From: Coemansia sp. RSA 922
Taxonomy: Eukaryota; Kickxellomycota; Kickxellomycetes; Kickxellales; Kickxellaceae
NCBI GenBank assembly: GCA_027577415.1
Contig: JANBQS010000186.1
Coordinates: 1 to 27,850 of the forward strand
Length of the DNA stretch: 27,850 bases
Direction of reading: 5' to 3'
The position numbers were made by a program, and so were the translations under genes. Below are positions 1-8,808 of the stretch, piece by piece (the first letter of the stretch is position 1; every line of letters begins with the position of its first letter). The notes below the pieces were generated by a model. It saw only the letters and a program-made list of their open reading frames with translations, searched no databases and was not told the DNA's origin.

Positions 1-333
1 GACATTAATCCAGCTGGTGACAGTATAGAACAAGTGTTTAGTGCAGAGGTTGTAGAGTATCTTTACCCTTCTAACATATGTCTGGCACCAAATTTAAAAT
101 TTGCCAGTATTCACTGTGTCAAATCAGATTATCCTAAATATAATGACAATATGGAGAGCTGCATAGTTCATTATTGCTTCTTAGTTATATGCGTAGGTCC
201 CATGCTTCTTGATATTGACTGCTCAAAGGCCCAGATGCTATCTAAGAAAATGCGAAAGAAAATTCTGGAGTGGCCAATGTATAAGCCTTATAAGGATAAA
301 ATTGAGCAAGTATGTTGGAATAGCACTCAATAA
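1..333 (+). CDS. Unrecognised protein, C-terminal part only (cut by window start)
   Basis: The frame is open from base 1 to a TAA at 331-333, giving about 110 residues with no in-frame ATG near the edge. The true start is therefore probably outside the window, or this is a last exon. The protein has a hydrophobic stretch around residues 57-72 (VHYCFLVICVGPMLLDID) and a basic patch further on (SKKMRKKILEW). It contains several Cys and Tyr residues. I recognise no family. The codons are AT-rich, unlike the GC-richer genes after 2390, so it may belong to a fast-evolving or transposon-rich patch. It could also be a chance open frame, because 110 codons is not long. Confidence 0.35.
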   Translation, partial: DINPAGDSIEQVFSAEVVEYLYPSNICLAPNLKFASIHCVKSDYPKYNDNMESCIVHYCFLVICVGPMLLDIDCSKAQMLSKKMRKKILEWPMYKPYKDKIEQVCWNSTQ

Positions 334-844
334 TATGTTGCACGCAGTTAACTAGCTCACAACATGAGGCACGGTTTAAACGTATCCTTTTAAACAGCTG
401 TCATTAAATTAAAACTAATGAATATATTCGAAGTATACTCTTTCTAATTTCTTTAGAACTAGTAGGTCAACTATAGTGTTACTATCGGTCAAACCACAGA
501 GAAAAATATATTATATTATGTACATTTAATTATGTACATTATATATCAATAGTAGGAATATACTAGCAAGAAAACAAATTTATGAAGTTAGAGGTAAGTT
601 TCAGCAAGACAGCTTTCTAATAAACTCAATTACCCTGTATCGAGAATATAGCACTCGTTAGTCGCCAGTATATGATGGGTATAAAAGGAGGAGTTTCGCC
701 TTGTGTAGAGGAAAAAAGCTAGTGTAAAAGTCTCAAGTGACAATGTGGCAGGCGTATTTTTTTTTGGCGCAACCTTTAAGCGCTGAGTTTTTTTTTAGAA
801 TAACACGAAAAAAATCACAATAAATTATCCTAATCCAAATAAAG
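334..844. other. AT-rich intergenic stretch, no gene seen
   Basis: No convincing coding frame is present. There is a direct repeat of TATGTACATT (517-526 and 531-540, 4-bp spacer). A good TATA-like element (TATAAAAG, 680-687) has no gene that I can see downstream. Two T9 runs lie at 757-765 and 788-796; on the minus strand they would be A-tracts just beyond the end of the LINE-like remnant. Confidence 0.5.
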
Positions 845-2086
845 TCAGTTTTCTCTCAGTGTGTTCTGCGAGCCTTGAGAATGTCCGTTAGAAGTCGTAG
901 TGAGTAGGGCGTCTGAGGTGTCGTCGTCCTGTGGCATTTGAGAATGTTCGATTAAATAGTCTGTGTGGCTGTCCTGTGCGTTTGGCGAGTTTAGGAAAGA
1001 TAATTTCCCGCTGAGCTCGTTTTCGTTTGGATCAAAGTGGTACCACTGGTTTGACACCTGTAACCAGCGAGTATGGAAGGGTTGGACGGCCTTGGTTTGC
1101 GCAAAAGCGTAAGTAAAATCTTGAGTGATGCGTAGCATGAGCGTCGATTTCCATCGGATAAACATGGCCTCGCCAGAGTGTTCAATGCCATCTAGGGATA
1201 ATTCTGTGCGAGCGCGGAAGATTTCCCAAACTGCCAGCCTATGTAGGGCGTCTGCATTTGGCAATTTGCTTATCCAGGAACCAAAACCCGTGGTGACCAT
1301 ACGTAGATCGATCCGAAAAACGGGCCCAGCTGTATCTGATCGTATGCCTTGAAGAAAAGTCGAGACCCGTAGCCAGAAATCTTGGACGCGGAGACAAAAC
1401 CAGAAATAATGTGCGATATTCTCGCGTTCTATCTCCTTGGCTTCGTTGCTTGCGATTTCGGATCGAGTAATAGCACTGCAGTATTTGCAGACAGGCTCGA
1501 GGTCAGGAATGAAGTGTGACAGTTTCACGGCCATGGGGACTGCAGTGTGGGCCATTAGCCATAATAGTGAGAGGTGTTTGGTCTCAAGGGGGATCTTTGG
1601 CAGCTGAGTCCAGCATGCTTTGGACAGCCTTGTGATATCCGTCTCTGCTCTTGCTATTTGATTTTGAACTTGTGCTCACTCCCACCTATCCAGCCTTATT
1701 GGCGCGACCTCCATGGAAGTTGCAGTCTGTCGCCCCTATCGTGGAGTATATGCTTCTAGGGGAATGCCACCTAGTTGGGCATGCGCCCACACAGCGCATC
1801 TGTTCGGGTCGAGTGGGTAGTTGAGGAGTTTGCAAATGACGTGAGGATGTAAGTTGATCCGGCGCTGGCTAAAAGCCAGAACGTACGGCTGCAGAAGAGG
1901 ATCGTCACACAAGATTGCTGCACCCGTCAGCTCATAGCACACAAAGACGTCGCCCAGAGTGAAGAGTTTATTCGCCCGCAGTTTTTTCCGAGTCGCCGCA
2001 GATATCTCAACAAGGAGGTACACTGCCGGATGGTCGAAAGGTAAGCCAAGTAGAGATTCGATAGAAAAAAGCGGCTGCACGACCAT
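845..2086 (-). pseudogene. Degenerate LINE-type (non-LTR) retrotransposon ORF2 C-terminal region
   Basis: One reading frame runs on the minus strand from the ATG at 2086 to the TAA at 845, interrupted by two in-frame stops (TAG at 1736-1738 and a TGA at about 1676-1678). The two open parts are 116 and 236 residues. The second part begins with a CX2C...HX4C arrangement (CKYC ... HYFWFC) followed by aromatic residues. This pattern is typical of the zinc-binding region (zf-RVT) found after the reverse transcriptase domain in plant and fungal LINEs. No palm motif (YxDD) or endonuclease is visible, so only a 3' remnant remains, consistent with 5' truncation. A tiny intron removing both stops would need about 30-90 nt and I see no convincing splice pair. 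The function is inferred from the zinc motif and layout only. Confidence 0.5.
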
Positions 2087-2164
2087 TGTTCACATGTTTT
2101 TATATGTATAAATTAAAGAATAAATAAGCTTATTTATAAGTTGACTAGTTAGCTTGAAAACATT

Positions 2165-2235
2165 GCATCTGTGGTCCAGAGGTATGATTATCGCCTGCCA
2201 CGCGGTAGACCCGGGTTCGATTCCCGGCGGATGCA
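2165..2235 (+). tRNA. tRNA-Gly(GCC): tRNA-Gly (anticodon GCC)
   Basis: The 71-nt cloverleaf folds cleanly. The acceptor stem is 2165-2171 paired with 2228-2234, with one G-U pair and discriminator A2235. The anticodon stem is 2190-2194 with 2202-2206, closing the loop CTGCCAC with anticodon GCC at 2197-2199. The T-stem is CCGGG/CCCGG with T-loop TTCGATT (2216-2222). The B-box GGTTCGATTCC is intact. No intron is present. The length of 71 nt and the short D-arm are usual for eukaryotic tRNA-Gly. Confidence 0.95.
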
Positions 2236-2240
2236 CACAC

Positions 2241-2245
2241 TTTTT
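2241..2245 (+). terminator. RNA polymerase III terminator of the tRNA-Gly gene
   Basis: A T5 run begins 5 nt after the discriminator base, the usual Pol III stop signal. A longer T-rich run near 2276-2290 would act as backup. Confidence 0.75.
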
Positions 2246-2389
2246 GCTCTCTTCGAGCAAAACAAGCCCAGTTTTCTTTTCTTTTTTTGGGGGTTTACAA
2301 TTTGTCCTATTTATAATTTGTGCAATATTACCACGGGTTTAAAACATTTTAAATACCAAAAAGTATAAAACATATATTAATAGAAGATT

Positions 2390-4766
2390 TTAAAAGTTGA
2401 CGGCTTGAATATCAAGCTTTTGTACATTATGATGCTTGCGTCGTTGCGATCGAGAAAGCGTAAGCTCGTCGGTAGTGTTTAGTGGCAAAATAATTTTAGC
2501 ATAGACGACAGGCGTGGTATTCGCAGCATACTCTCTTTTAGCATAGCATTCAGACGACCGCCTATTACCGTCACGCATAGCAGGCTCGACTTTAACCTGA
2601 GGAGGATTAAAGGCATGAAACCTATATGCCTCAATAAGCAAATCCTTCATCATTGGTAGTGCCATCAGATCGGTATCCCGTTCAACGACGCGCAGCAAAA
2701 AGTTTTTGTCCATCATCGGAAACCGAATACAAGGCAGTAAAGAGTTCAAAAACTGTTTACGATCAAACATACGACTCCATACACTCGAATTGGATGACTG
2801 TGGTTCCATCATAGAGTCGCGCGGAGATGACTGCAGCTTTGTAGCAGATATCGAGAATCGCGGTGAACTACTAACTGGAGATGGTATACTGGTAGATGAC
2901 AAGTGCAGAGCGTTGGTGTATGCTTCGCGAGTCAATTCTGGTTTACGACGCGGATTGCCCGATCGATGACGGTTAACAGCAAACGGAGAACTAGTATGCG
3001 GAAGCAACGACAGGTTAGAGGGCGACCGATAGCATTTCAGTACAGCCTCATCAGCAGTGTTAGATAATGATGCGGGTCTCGTGGTATGACGTTCAGCCGA
3101 CAGAACATTAGACAGACTAGAGTTGTTTCCAGTCCTCGAGCAATCGTCCTGGTCTTCGCGAAAATTAGCCCACTTGACAACGGTCTCAAACAACAGTTCT
3201 TCGGAAATAACGTTAAGCGTATCGCTAGCCAGCACCTGACGCAACAAATGAGCGGGCGCCCACATAGTAGACGGATTGTGACAAAGCGCAGTGAAATTAC
3301 GACTACAGAACAACCGACACGCACGCTGCTGATCGACAGCCTCGAGATCTAGGGCGATAGACCAAATTTCCCAAACAGTCTCAACTGAAATGCGTTTAGT
3401 CAAATTGCGCCAACAAATGTCTCGCAAAGCCAATACCTCGAATTGATCCGCACACAGGAGTGTCTCGACTACTTCCTCCGCAGATACGGATCCATCGAGA
3501 TCACATACACGAGTATAGGCGTATTCCAAGAGCCGCTCAAATGCACGAGGTGTAACGTCCCAGACTTCTACTACCTTTTCGTAGGTCTCGCGCATACCGT
3601 TACTAAACATAGCTTCGAATACGGGCGAGACAGCCATTAATATAGCCTTGTGCGCGTGGTATCTAGGTCCGGCCGATAACGGAGGGTCGCAAAGGTCGCT
3701 GCTGCCCAGTCGTGGTCGCTGCGAATAGGGGAGTGGCCGCGGACAACAATTTCCTGGCATAGGCGTCACACACGGCGAGGTATAATCGATACGTAAAGCA
3801 TCACGTGTAGCGAAATCACCACTATTGCGTGGAGACAACAGACCTTGCTTATTATCCGTATACCCGGGTGAGAGTAAAAGAGAGGACGAGTCGCGGAGTT
3901 CAAACTGAATATCAGAAAATCTCGCAGACAATAGTAGCTGATTGAATGGCGCAGATATTTTTTCTGGGACATAAACTGCGATAGCTGGCGATGGTACGGC
4001 AGTGGCCACGCCTTCGTTTACTGTTTCGCGGACGTGGAATCGCACTACCAAGGATGTGGTATCGTCTAGAATAAACGATTCCATGTCACCCAAGTCTATA
4101 AACTTGTCATCTCCCCATGTGCTGTAGGCCGAATCTACCCAAACTGTAATTGGAGTCGTGTATTTGCTATAGTCCAAGCCACGTGTACGCATGTTTTCCA
4201 ACGTGAATGATATGTCCACCTTTTTTCGCTGCTGGAATAAACGGTCGGCCGTGGATCCGTGTACGGCCAAGTATAGTGCGAGCTCCTATTCACACAACTG
4301 GTAATAAAAAAAAGAGAGGGGGGTCAATGTTTTAGTTCCTGAAAGTGTTTGATGACAATTGACCTACCAAAAAAAATAATGGTTGTGGCTTACCGTTGGG
4401 TTGCGAGTACGGCCCTTAAACAGCTTAAACACCCAGCACAGGCCATCGGCGTCGAAAGGTGGGCTGTTATGCTCTATGCACGGCGCCAAAGTACTCCACT
4501 GACCTATCCGCCACCGGTAAACGTACTACATCACACAATAACAAACAAGGAAAATTTATGAGCAACTCATGAATACCATTGGTATTTCACAACATCACCC
4601 CTCCTCCCATTTTTTTGTCTGGTCGAACTATAGAGTGGCGCATACCTGTAGACTAGCTAAAAATGTAAAAGAGTCATAATAATAAAAAAAGGTCAGCAAC
4701 CAGTACAACGTATTCACTTCCAACCGCTCGCTATTTATCGTATGTATGCTTACCTGGAGAGCTCAT
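2390..4766 (-). CDS. MATH-BTB-BACK domain protein, four exons (one a microexon)
   Basis: Likely a substrate adaptor for a Cullin-3 ubiquitin ligase or a scaffold (family knowledge). Proposed exons: 4754-4766 (MSSP plus one base), 4646-4656 (11-nt microexon), 4394-4525 and 2390-4285, giving about 683 residues. Introns have GTAAGC, GTATGC and GTAAGC donors and TAG acceptors; a CTGAC branch-like site lies in the first. Exon 3 encodes the front of a MATH domain (YRWRIGQW ... SPPFDADGLCW), continued in exon 4 by ELALYLAVHG up to about residue 139. A BTB fold starts at about 175 (FSDIQFELRD), is interrupted by a ~76-residue Ser/Pro-rich insert, and resumes at YHAHKAIL (261) with SPVFEAMFSNGMRE. A BACK-like helical region follows and is split by a ~130-residue Ser-rich insert. 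Exons 3-4 are very likely right because the domain reads through the splice; the first two exons are less certain. Confidence 0.85.
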
Positions 4767-5278
4767 AGTATAAACAAAAAATAACGAATTGAAATGCAAA
4801 AAAGTGGAAAAAAATGAAATAAGGCGAGAGAGAGAAGCACTAGGGATTCTTGGTCTTCCAAAGTAACAAAAAAGAAATATAAAAACAAAAGGAACCAAGA
4901 TAATGGAACCAAAGGGAGCAAAAAAGGGACAAAGAAGCGGGATCTAAAAAGGAAATGCTTCCCTTTCCAACGTAAGATGAATGAAAAAAAAAGGTTCGCT
5001 AGAAAGAAAGAAAGAAAGAAAAAGAGATTTTGTATTAGCTGATCCTTAAAAGGTAGACACGCAAAAAAAAAATTATTAGGGAGAAAAGAAGAAAAAGCAC
5101 TGGATAAAATAATGTCCCTCCATGTCTGCATGTCGGGAAATAGTGGCACAGACGAAAAAAAAACCTAGTATCCGAATTTACACACACATGCGAGGCTTGC
5201 CCATTGACTTGTATTAACCCTTCTTTTTTTTGAAATTAATAATGTCCTAGAAAGGGGGATCTTATGATTCCAGACTAA
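4767..5278 (-). promoter_or_regulatory. Pyrimidine-rich leader/promoter of the MATH-BTB gene and intergenic space
   Basis: On the minus strand this stretch is dominated by long C/T and T runs from about 4780 to 5160. They give a spurious Phe/Leu-rich open frame. Long pyrimidine tracts just upstream of the start are common in fungal promoters and 5' UTRs. The part nearest 5278 would hold the 3' UTR end of no plus-strand gene, and lies just past the stop of the kinase-like gene. No other gene is seen. Confidence 0.45.
5001..5024 (+). repeat. (GAAA)n microsatellite
   Basis: About five tandem GAAA units lie inside the purine-rich (plus strand) tract. A short tetranucleotide repeat of this type is likely to vary in length between strains. 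Confidence 0.8.
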
Positions 5279-6388
5279 TCACAACTTGCTTTTATGCAAT
5301 ACGTCTAGGCCATCAACAATGTTCATAGCCATATTCATAGTACTAGGAAACATTTTCCCAACCAAATATGCAAATGACGATGATGCCTGGCCCTTAGCCA
5401 CTCGTGCAGCAATACCCTGCTGAATAACAGCGTTTCTAAACAGCCCAAACACTTTAGCAAACTCCCACCCACCCAACGGCGGATACTCGCGCCCCATCGC
5501 ATGGCAGTACCTCCCCAGCAACATTTCCTCGCTAGGTGCACCCTCCCCAGGCGGCGCGTTCTTCAGACCGCTAAACACAGCAATACCGCTGCTGTTCGCA
5601 TAAAACGAGATCAAAAGCGGTTGTAACATATTAGCCAAGTCAGAGCGCGGGTTACCCAGTGTCGACAGCTCCCAGTCCAGTATCCCAATAATGCGTATCT
5701 CGGTCGGATGCCATACAACGTTATCCATCTTAAAGTCGCCATGCACAATAGTAGTCTCGTCTGGACACTCATGGTCAGCAAACCACTGCCGCAGCCGCTC
5801 AATACCAGGCAACTGGCCATTAGGGCCGATAGCCGCAGCCTGGGCATCCGAAATACGCGACAGACTCTGCACCTGTCGCTTATAGTATCCGCCATCCCTG
5901 CCAAATCCCTCCAGCCCCACCCGCCTATAATCTACTTTATGCAATAAGGCCAGAACGTCTACCAGCGCCATCCAGTACTTGCAGCGCTCTCCGGCACTGA
6001 TCTCAGGCAGCCTAACGTCAGGCAAAACACGGCCCTCCAAAAATTCCATCAAATAGAACGGCGTTCCCAGTACACTGCTGTCCTCGCACAGAGCGTATAC
6101 TCGCGGAACCGGTACTTGCGTGTTTTGGCCCAGGGCTTGCAGTACGCGGAACTCGCGCTCAACCGCATGAGCTGTCTTGGATAAGAGCTGACCACCAGGC
6201 TTTTTACGCAGAACGAATTTTTGTCCCCCACTGTCAGATACCAGATAAGTTGGGTTACTCTGCCCAACACTGAACTGCTTCAACGAAAGTGGTAGTGTCA
6301 GGTCTGGCATGCTTTTGGCGAGAAAGTCTTCGAGCTTTCCTATATCCAGCTCGTGGCCGTTGCGCACTTCTCCAACTAGTGAGCTCAT
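5279..6388 (-). CDS. ACAD10/11-type aminoglycoside-phosphotransferase-fold kinase, with C-terminal SKL (peroxisomal)
   Basis: The 369-residue intronless protein matches the N-terminal kinase-like domain of acyl-CoA dehydrogenase family members 10/11, here without the dehydrogenase part. Visible motifs are the nucleotide loop region (SVGQSNPTYLV, 41-51), the Lys/Arg strand FVLRKKPGG (58-66), a Glu in the following helix (EREF), the catalytic loop HGDFKMDN (216-223) and the metal-binding ILDWELSTLGNP (236-247). The last three residues are Ser-Lys-Leu, a canonical type 1 peroxisomal targeting signal. In animals the ACAD10/11 kinase domain has been linked to phosphorylation of 4-hydroxyacyl-CoA for beta-oxidation; the same role here is inference. 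The start is the ATG at 6388, which gives the usual N-terminus of the family. The gene lies 144 bp downstream of the RAD7 stop on the same strand. Confidence 0.9.
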   Translation of the reverse strand: MSSLVGEVRNGHELDIGKLEDFLAKSMPDLTLPLSLKQFSVGQSNPTYLVSDSGGQKFVLRKKPGGQLLSKTAHAVEREFRVLQALGQNTQVPVPRVYALCEDSSVLGTPFYLMEFLEGRVLPDVRLPEISAGERCKYWMALVDVLALLHKVDYRRVGLEGFGRDGGYYKRQVQSLSRISDAQAAAIGPNGQLPGIERLRQWFADHECPDETTIVHGDFKMDNVVWHPTEIRIIGILDWELSTLGNPRSDLANMLQPLLISFYANSSGIAVFSGLKNAPPGEGAPSEEMLLGRYCHAMGREYPPLGGWEFAKVFGLFRNAVIQQGIAARVAKGQASSSFAYLVGKMFPSTMNMAMNIVDGLDVLHKSKL

Positions 6389-6532
6389 TTCAAATAAAAA
6401 TAAAAATAATAAAGTAGATAGTAAAGAGATAAAGAGTAGTTAACGCCACTTGCTGCGGCTGACATATGAGAGAAAAGGAGACCCCGGAGGATATAGCATC
6501 GCCGAGCTGTCATGTGCCAGCGGCATTTGTTC

Positions 6533-8668
6533 CTAAAGCGTATCACAAGCACGGCCCACATATGACAGACCAGGGCGTGCGGGCGCAAAAATCGTGACCT
6601 CTGGGCATCCATAGACCTTGACTTGCTCCAGCCGACTACAGGTCTCCAGTACTTTCTCCATCACCGAGTCGCTAGTACAGCGGACCCAAGACAGATCCAC
6701 CTCCTCCAAATACGGGCATCCCTTCACCACCGACGCTGCCACCACTTCATCTTCTTCCGCTGGCAGCACATGGCCGGCAAACGCCAAAAGCCCTTTCTCT
6801 GACAGATTATCGTCAACCGAGTTAAGGTCAAGCGATCTCAGCGAGCAGCACGAATGGCGCACGACAGCATGCATCACAGCGTCAGTCAACAGGTAGCAGC
6901 GATTAAGGCTCAGACGGGTAAGACCGCGGCCCATGGTAGTCTCAGCACCTTGCGCAAAGAACCGGGTCAGGGCCTCAGCCGAAATGCTGTTACACTCGGC
7001 CAAGCTAAGCTCCTGCAGATGCTGAGAATGAGGGGCCAACCCCAGCAGCAAGAAATCGTCGTCAATATCCTTGAACCCCGATAGATCCAAGACCCGCAGC
7101 TGCGAGCCCAGAGTCCCAATGACACGCATAGCCGCCGAACTAGACATCGCCAAATGCGGGTGACCCAAATCCAAGCTCTTCAAGTGAGACAGCGGACGCC
7201 AGGGCGCCACCCCGCCACTCTGCGAGTCGCGCAACAGGCGCTCAGGCTCCTGCAGTGCCTCTTCGGTCTCAGTCAAAGGCGCAGCCAGCATTCCCAAGCA
7301 ATCGCCATTAAAGTCCGTGCACTCTGATACTCGCAGCTCCTCCAGCCCCTGGCAGTGCGTAATAAGGGCGCGCATAGCCACAGGGCCAAACCCCGAAAAG
7401 CGCACCTGGAACGAGCGCAGCCTAGGCCCAGCCAGGCGGAAAAACCTGGCCCACGCCTTGTCATCAACCAAGAACGCCCCCTCCAACTGCACGCTCGCCA
7501 GCTGCCCCAGGCCCACGCCAAACGCATCCAGAACCCCAGCGTCCAGCCTCCCGCAGTACTCCAGCGCCAACGTCTGCACACTAGGCGACATCTCGACGAT
7601 CCTCGCCAACGCGTCCTTCGTAAGCCTCGTGCAGTCATATAGAACGACAGACGTGCGGTCAGCGCCCAAAAACAGGCCCAGCGTGTGCTCGTCCAGGACC
7701 CGCATCTTGCAAATAATGCGGCACAGCTTGTTCAAGCTCTGAACACTAATGTCGCCAAACGATTCGACCTGGTCAACGTGCTTGGCTATAGCGCGCACGC
7801 ACAAGTCCTGCAGCGAGGGAAGTCCCGCCTCAAGCTCCAGCAGCCCGTCAGCGGTCTTCTTCAGCCGACGGCGCTTAGGAACTGCCGTGCTGCTGGTCAC
7901 GGCGTGGGCGCGCTTGGAGACAGCCGCAGCCTCGTTCTGTGACCTGTCGATTGAGCGCCGGCAATTAGGGCACAACAGGCGTTCGGATTCTTCGTGCTCG
8001 CCGCGCAACAAGAACCGCTTGTCACATACCTCGCACTGCTTCATACGCCCACCCTTACGCGCCGAGCTTCGGTTCAATCCAACACGCTGATCAGCTTCGT
8101 CGGAATTTTCGTCGCTATCAGCCTCCGAGTCGCTGTCCTTCTTCTTCTTCTTTTTGTCCTTGCCCTTAGCAGCACCCTTTCCCTTGGCGGCTCTCTTGCC
8201 CTTGCCAGTGTCCTCGGGGATTTCCGTGGTAACTACGGCCGCAACGGGAGCCGCAGCTACCACCGTGTGTTGTCTACTGGCGTGCCTAGTTGTCATGCGT
8301 GAAGAGCCAACTCCACTATCCGCCATTTCAGCTTCTTCGTTTTCTTCATCTTGTAGGTCGCGAGCCAGTGCTGCATCAGCACTATCGGCACCCTCTCCAC
8401 CTCGGCTGGCAGTCGGCTGCTGTTCAAGAGTAGCAGCCGGTTGTTGCTCCTGACCTTGCGCTTGCGCTTGCCCTTGTGCAGCCGCAGCCGCAGCCGCAGC
8501 AGCAGTCTCTGCACGCCGCCTCTCGCGAAAGTGCCTGCTGACTCCAATCTCTTGCAGATAGTCTGTCAGAGCCGAGTGGGGTCCCTTGATAGTATTGCCA
8601 GTACCTCCACCAGCTCCACCTCGTGGGTTCCTAGACCCACTGCCTCGAGCACGGTCATTCAAGTCCAT
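6533..8668 (-). CDS. RAD7: RAD7-like nucleotide excision repair protein (leucine-rich repeats)
   Basis: Rad7 works with Rad16 in global-genome nucleotide excision repair and in a Cullin-type ubiquitin ligase in the nucleus. I chose the ATG at 8668 (711 residues); an upstream in-frame ATG at 8779 would add a hydrophobic, T-rich 5' UTR translation. The N-terminus has the Rad7 element GPHSALTDYLQEIGVSRHF at about 30-50, then Ala9 and a Gln-rich stretch, acidic segments and a Lys-rich patch (KGKDKKKKKKDSDSE) likely to serve as a nuclear signal. A double CX2C zinc motif (CEVC ... CPNC) follows, then about ten leucine-rich repeats of the F-box/AMN1 cysteine-containing type to the end. No intron is needed. 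Length and domain order match fungal Rad7, though the low-complexity N-terminus is longer than usual. Confidence 0.9.
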   Translation of the reverse strand: MDLNDRARGSGSRNPRGGAGGGTGNTIKGPHSALTDYLQEIGVSRHFRERRRAETAAAAAAAAAQGQAQAQGQEQQPAATLEQQPTASRGGEGADSADAALARDLQDEENEEAEMADSGVGSSRMTTRHASRQHTVVAAAPVAAVVTTEIPEDTGKGKRAAKGKGAAKGKDKKKKKKDSDSEADSDENSDEADQRVGLNRSSARKGGRMKQCEVCDKRFLLRGEHEESERLLCPNCRRSIDRSQNEAAAVSKRAHAVTSSTAVPKRRRLKKTADGLLELEAGLPSLQDLCVRAIAKHVDQVESFGDISVQSLNKLCRIICKMRVLDEHTLGLFLGADRTSVVLYDCTRLTKDALARIVEMSPSVQTLALEYCGRLDAGVLDAFGVGLGQLASVQLEGAFLVDDKAWARFFRLAGPRLRSFQVRFSGFGPVAMRALITHCQGLEELRVSECTDFNGDCLGMLAAPLTETEEALQEPERLLRDSQSGGVAPWRPLSHLKSLDLGHPHLAMSSSAAMRVIGTLGSQLRVLDLSGFKDIDDDFLLLGLAPHSQHLQELSLAECNSISAEALTRFFAQGAETTMGRGLTRLSLNRCYLLTDAVMHAVVRHSCCSLRSLDLNSVDDNLSEKGLLAFAGHVLPAEEDEVVAASVVKGCPYLEEVDLSWVRCTSDSVMEKVLETCSRLEQVKVYGCPEVTIFAPARPGLSYVGRACDTL

Positions 8669-8808
8669 CAGAAAAAAGCAAGGAAAAAAAAGAATACGTA
8701 AATTGCAAAACAAATATAAATTTGCGGAAAGTGGGAATAAAAGAATGTGGCTGCGGAAAACCCCCAAAAAATGTATCAATGATGAATCAAATCACACGTA
8801 ATCGGGTC

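Noticed and set aside
680..687. TATAAAAG box with no gene downstream
   Set aside because: Strong match but no plus-strand gene follows; likely chance in AT-rich DNA.
4763..5149. 128-codon Phe/Leu-rich minus-strand frame
   Set aside because: It is a translation of the pyrimidine-rich tract, not a membrane protein; the tract explains the composition.
8669..8779. Upstream in-frame ATG of RAD7
   Set aside because: The extra 37 residues are hydrophobic and T-rich leader translation; the Rad7 N-terminal motif begins after 8668.
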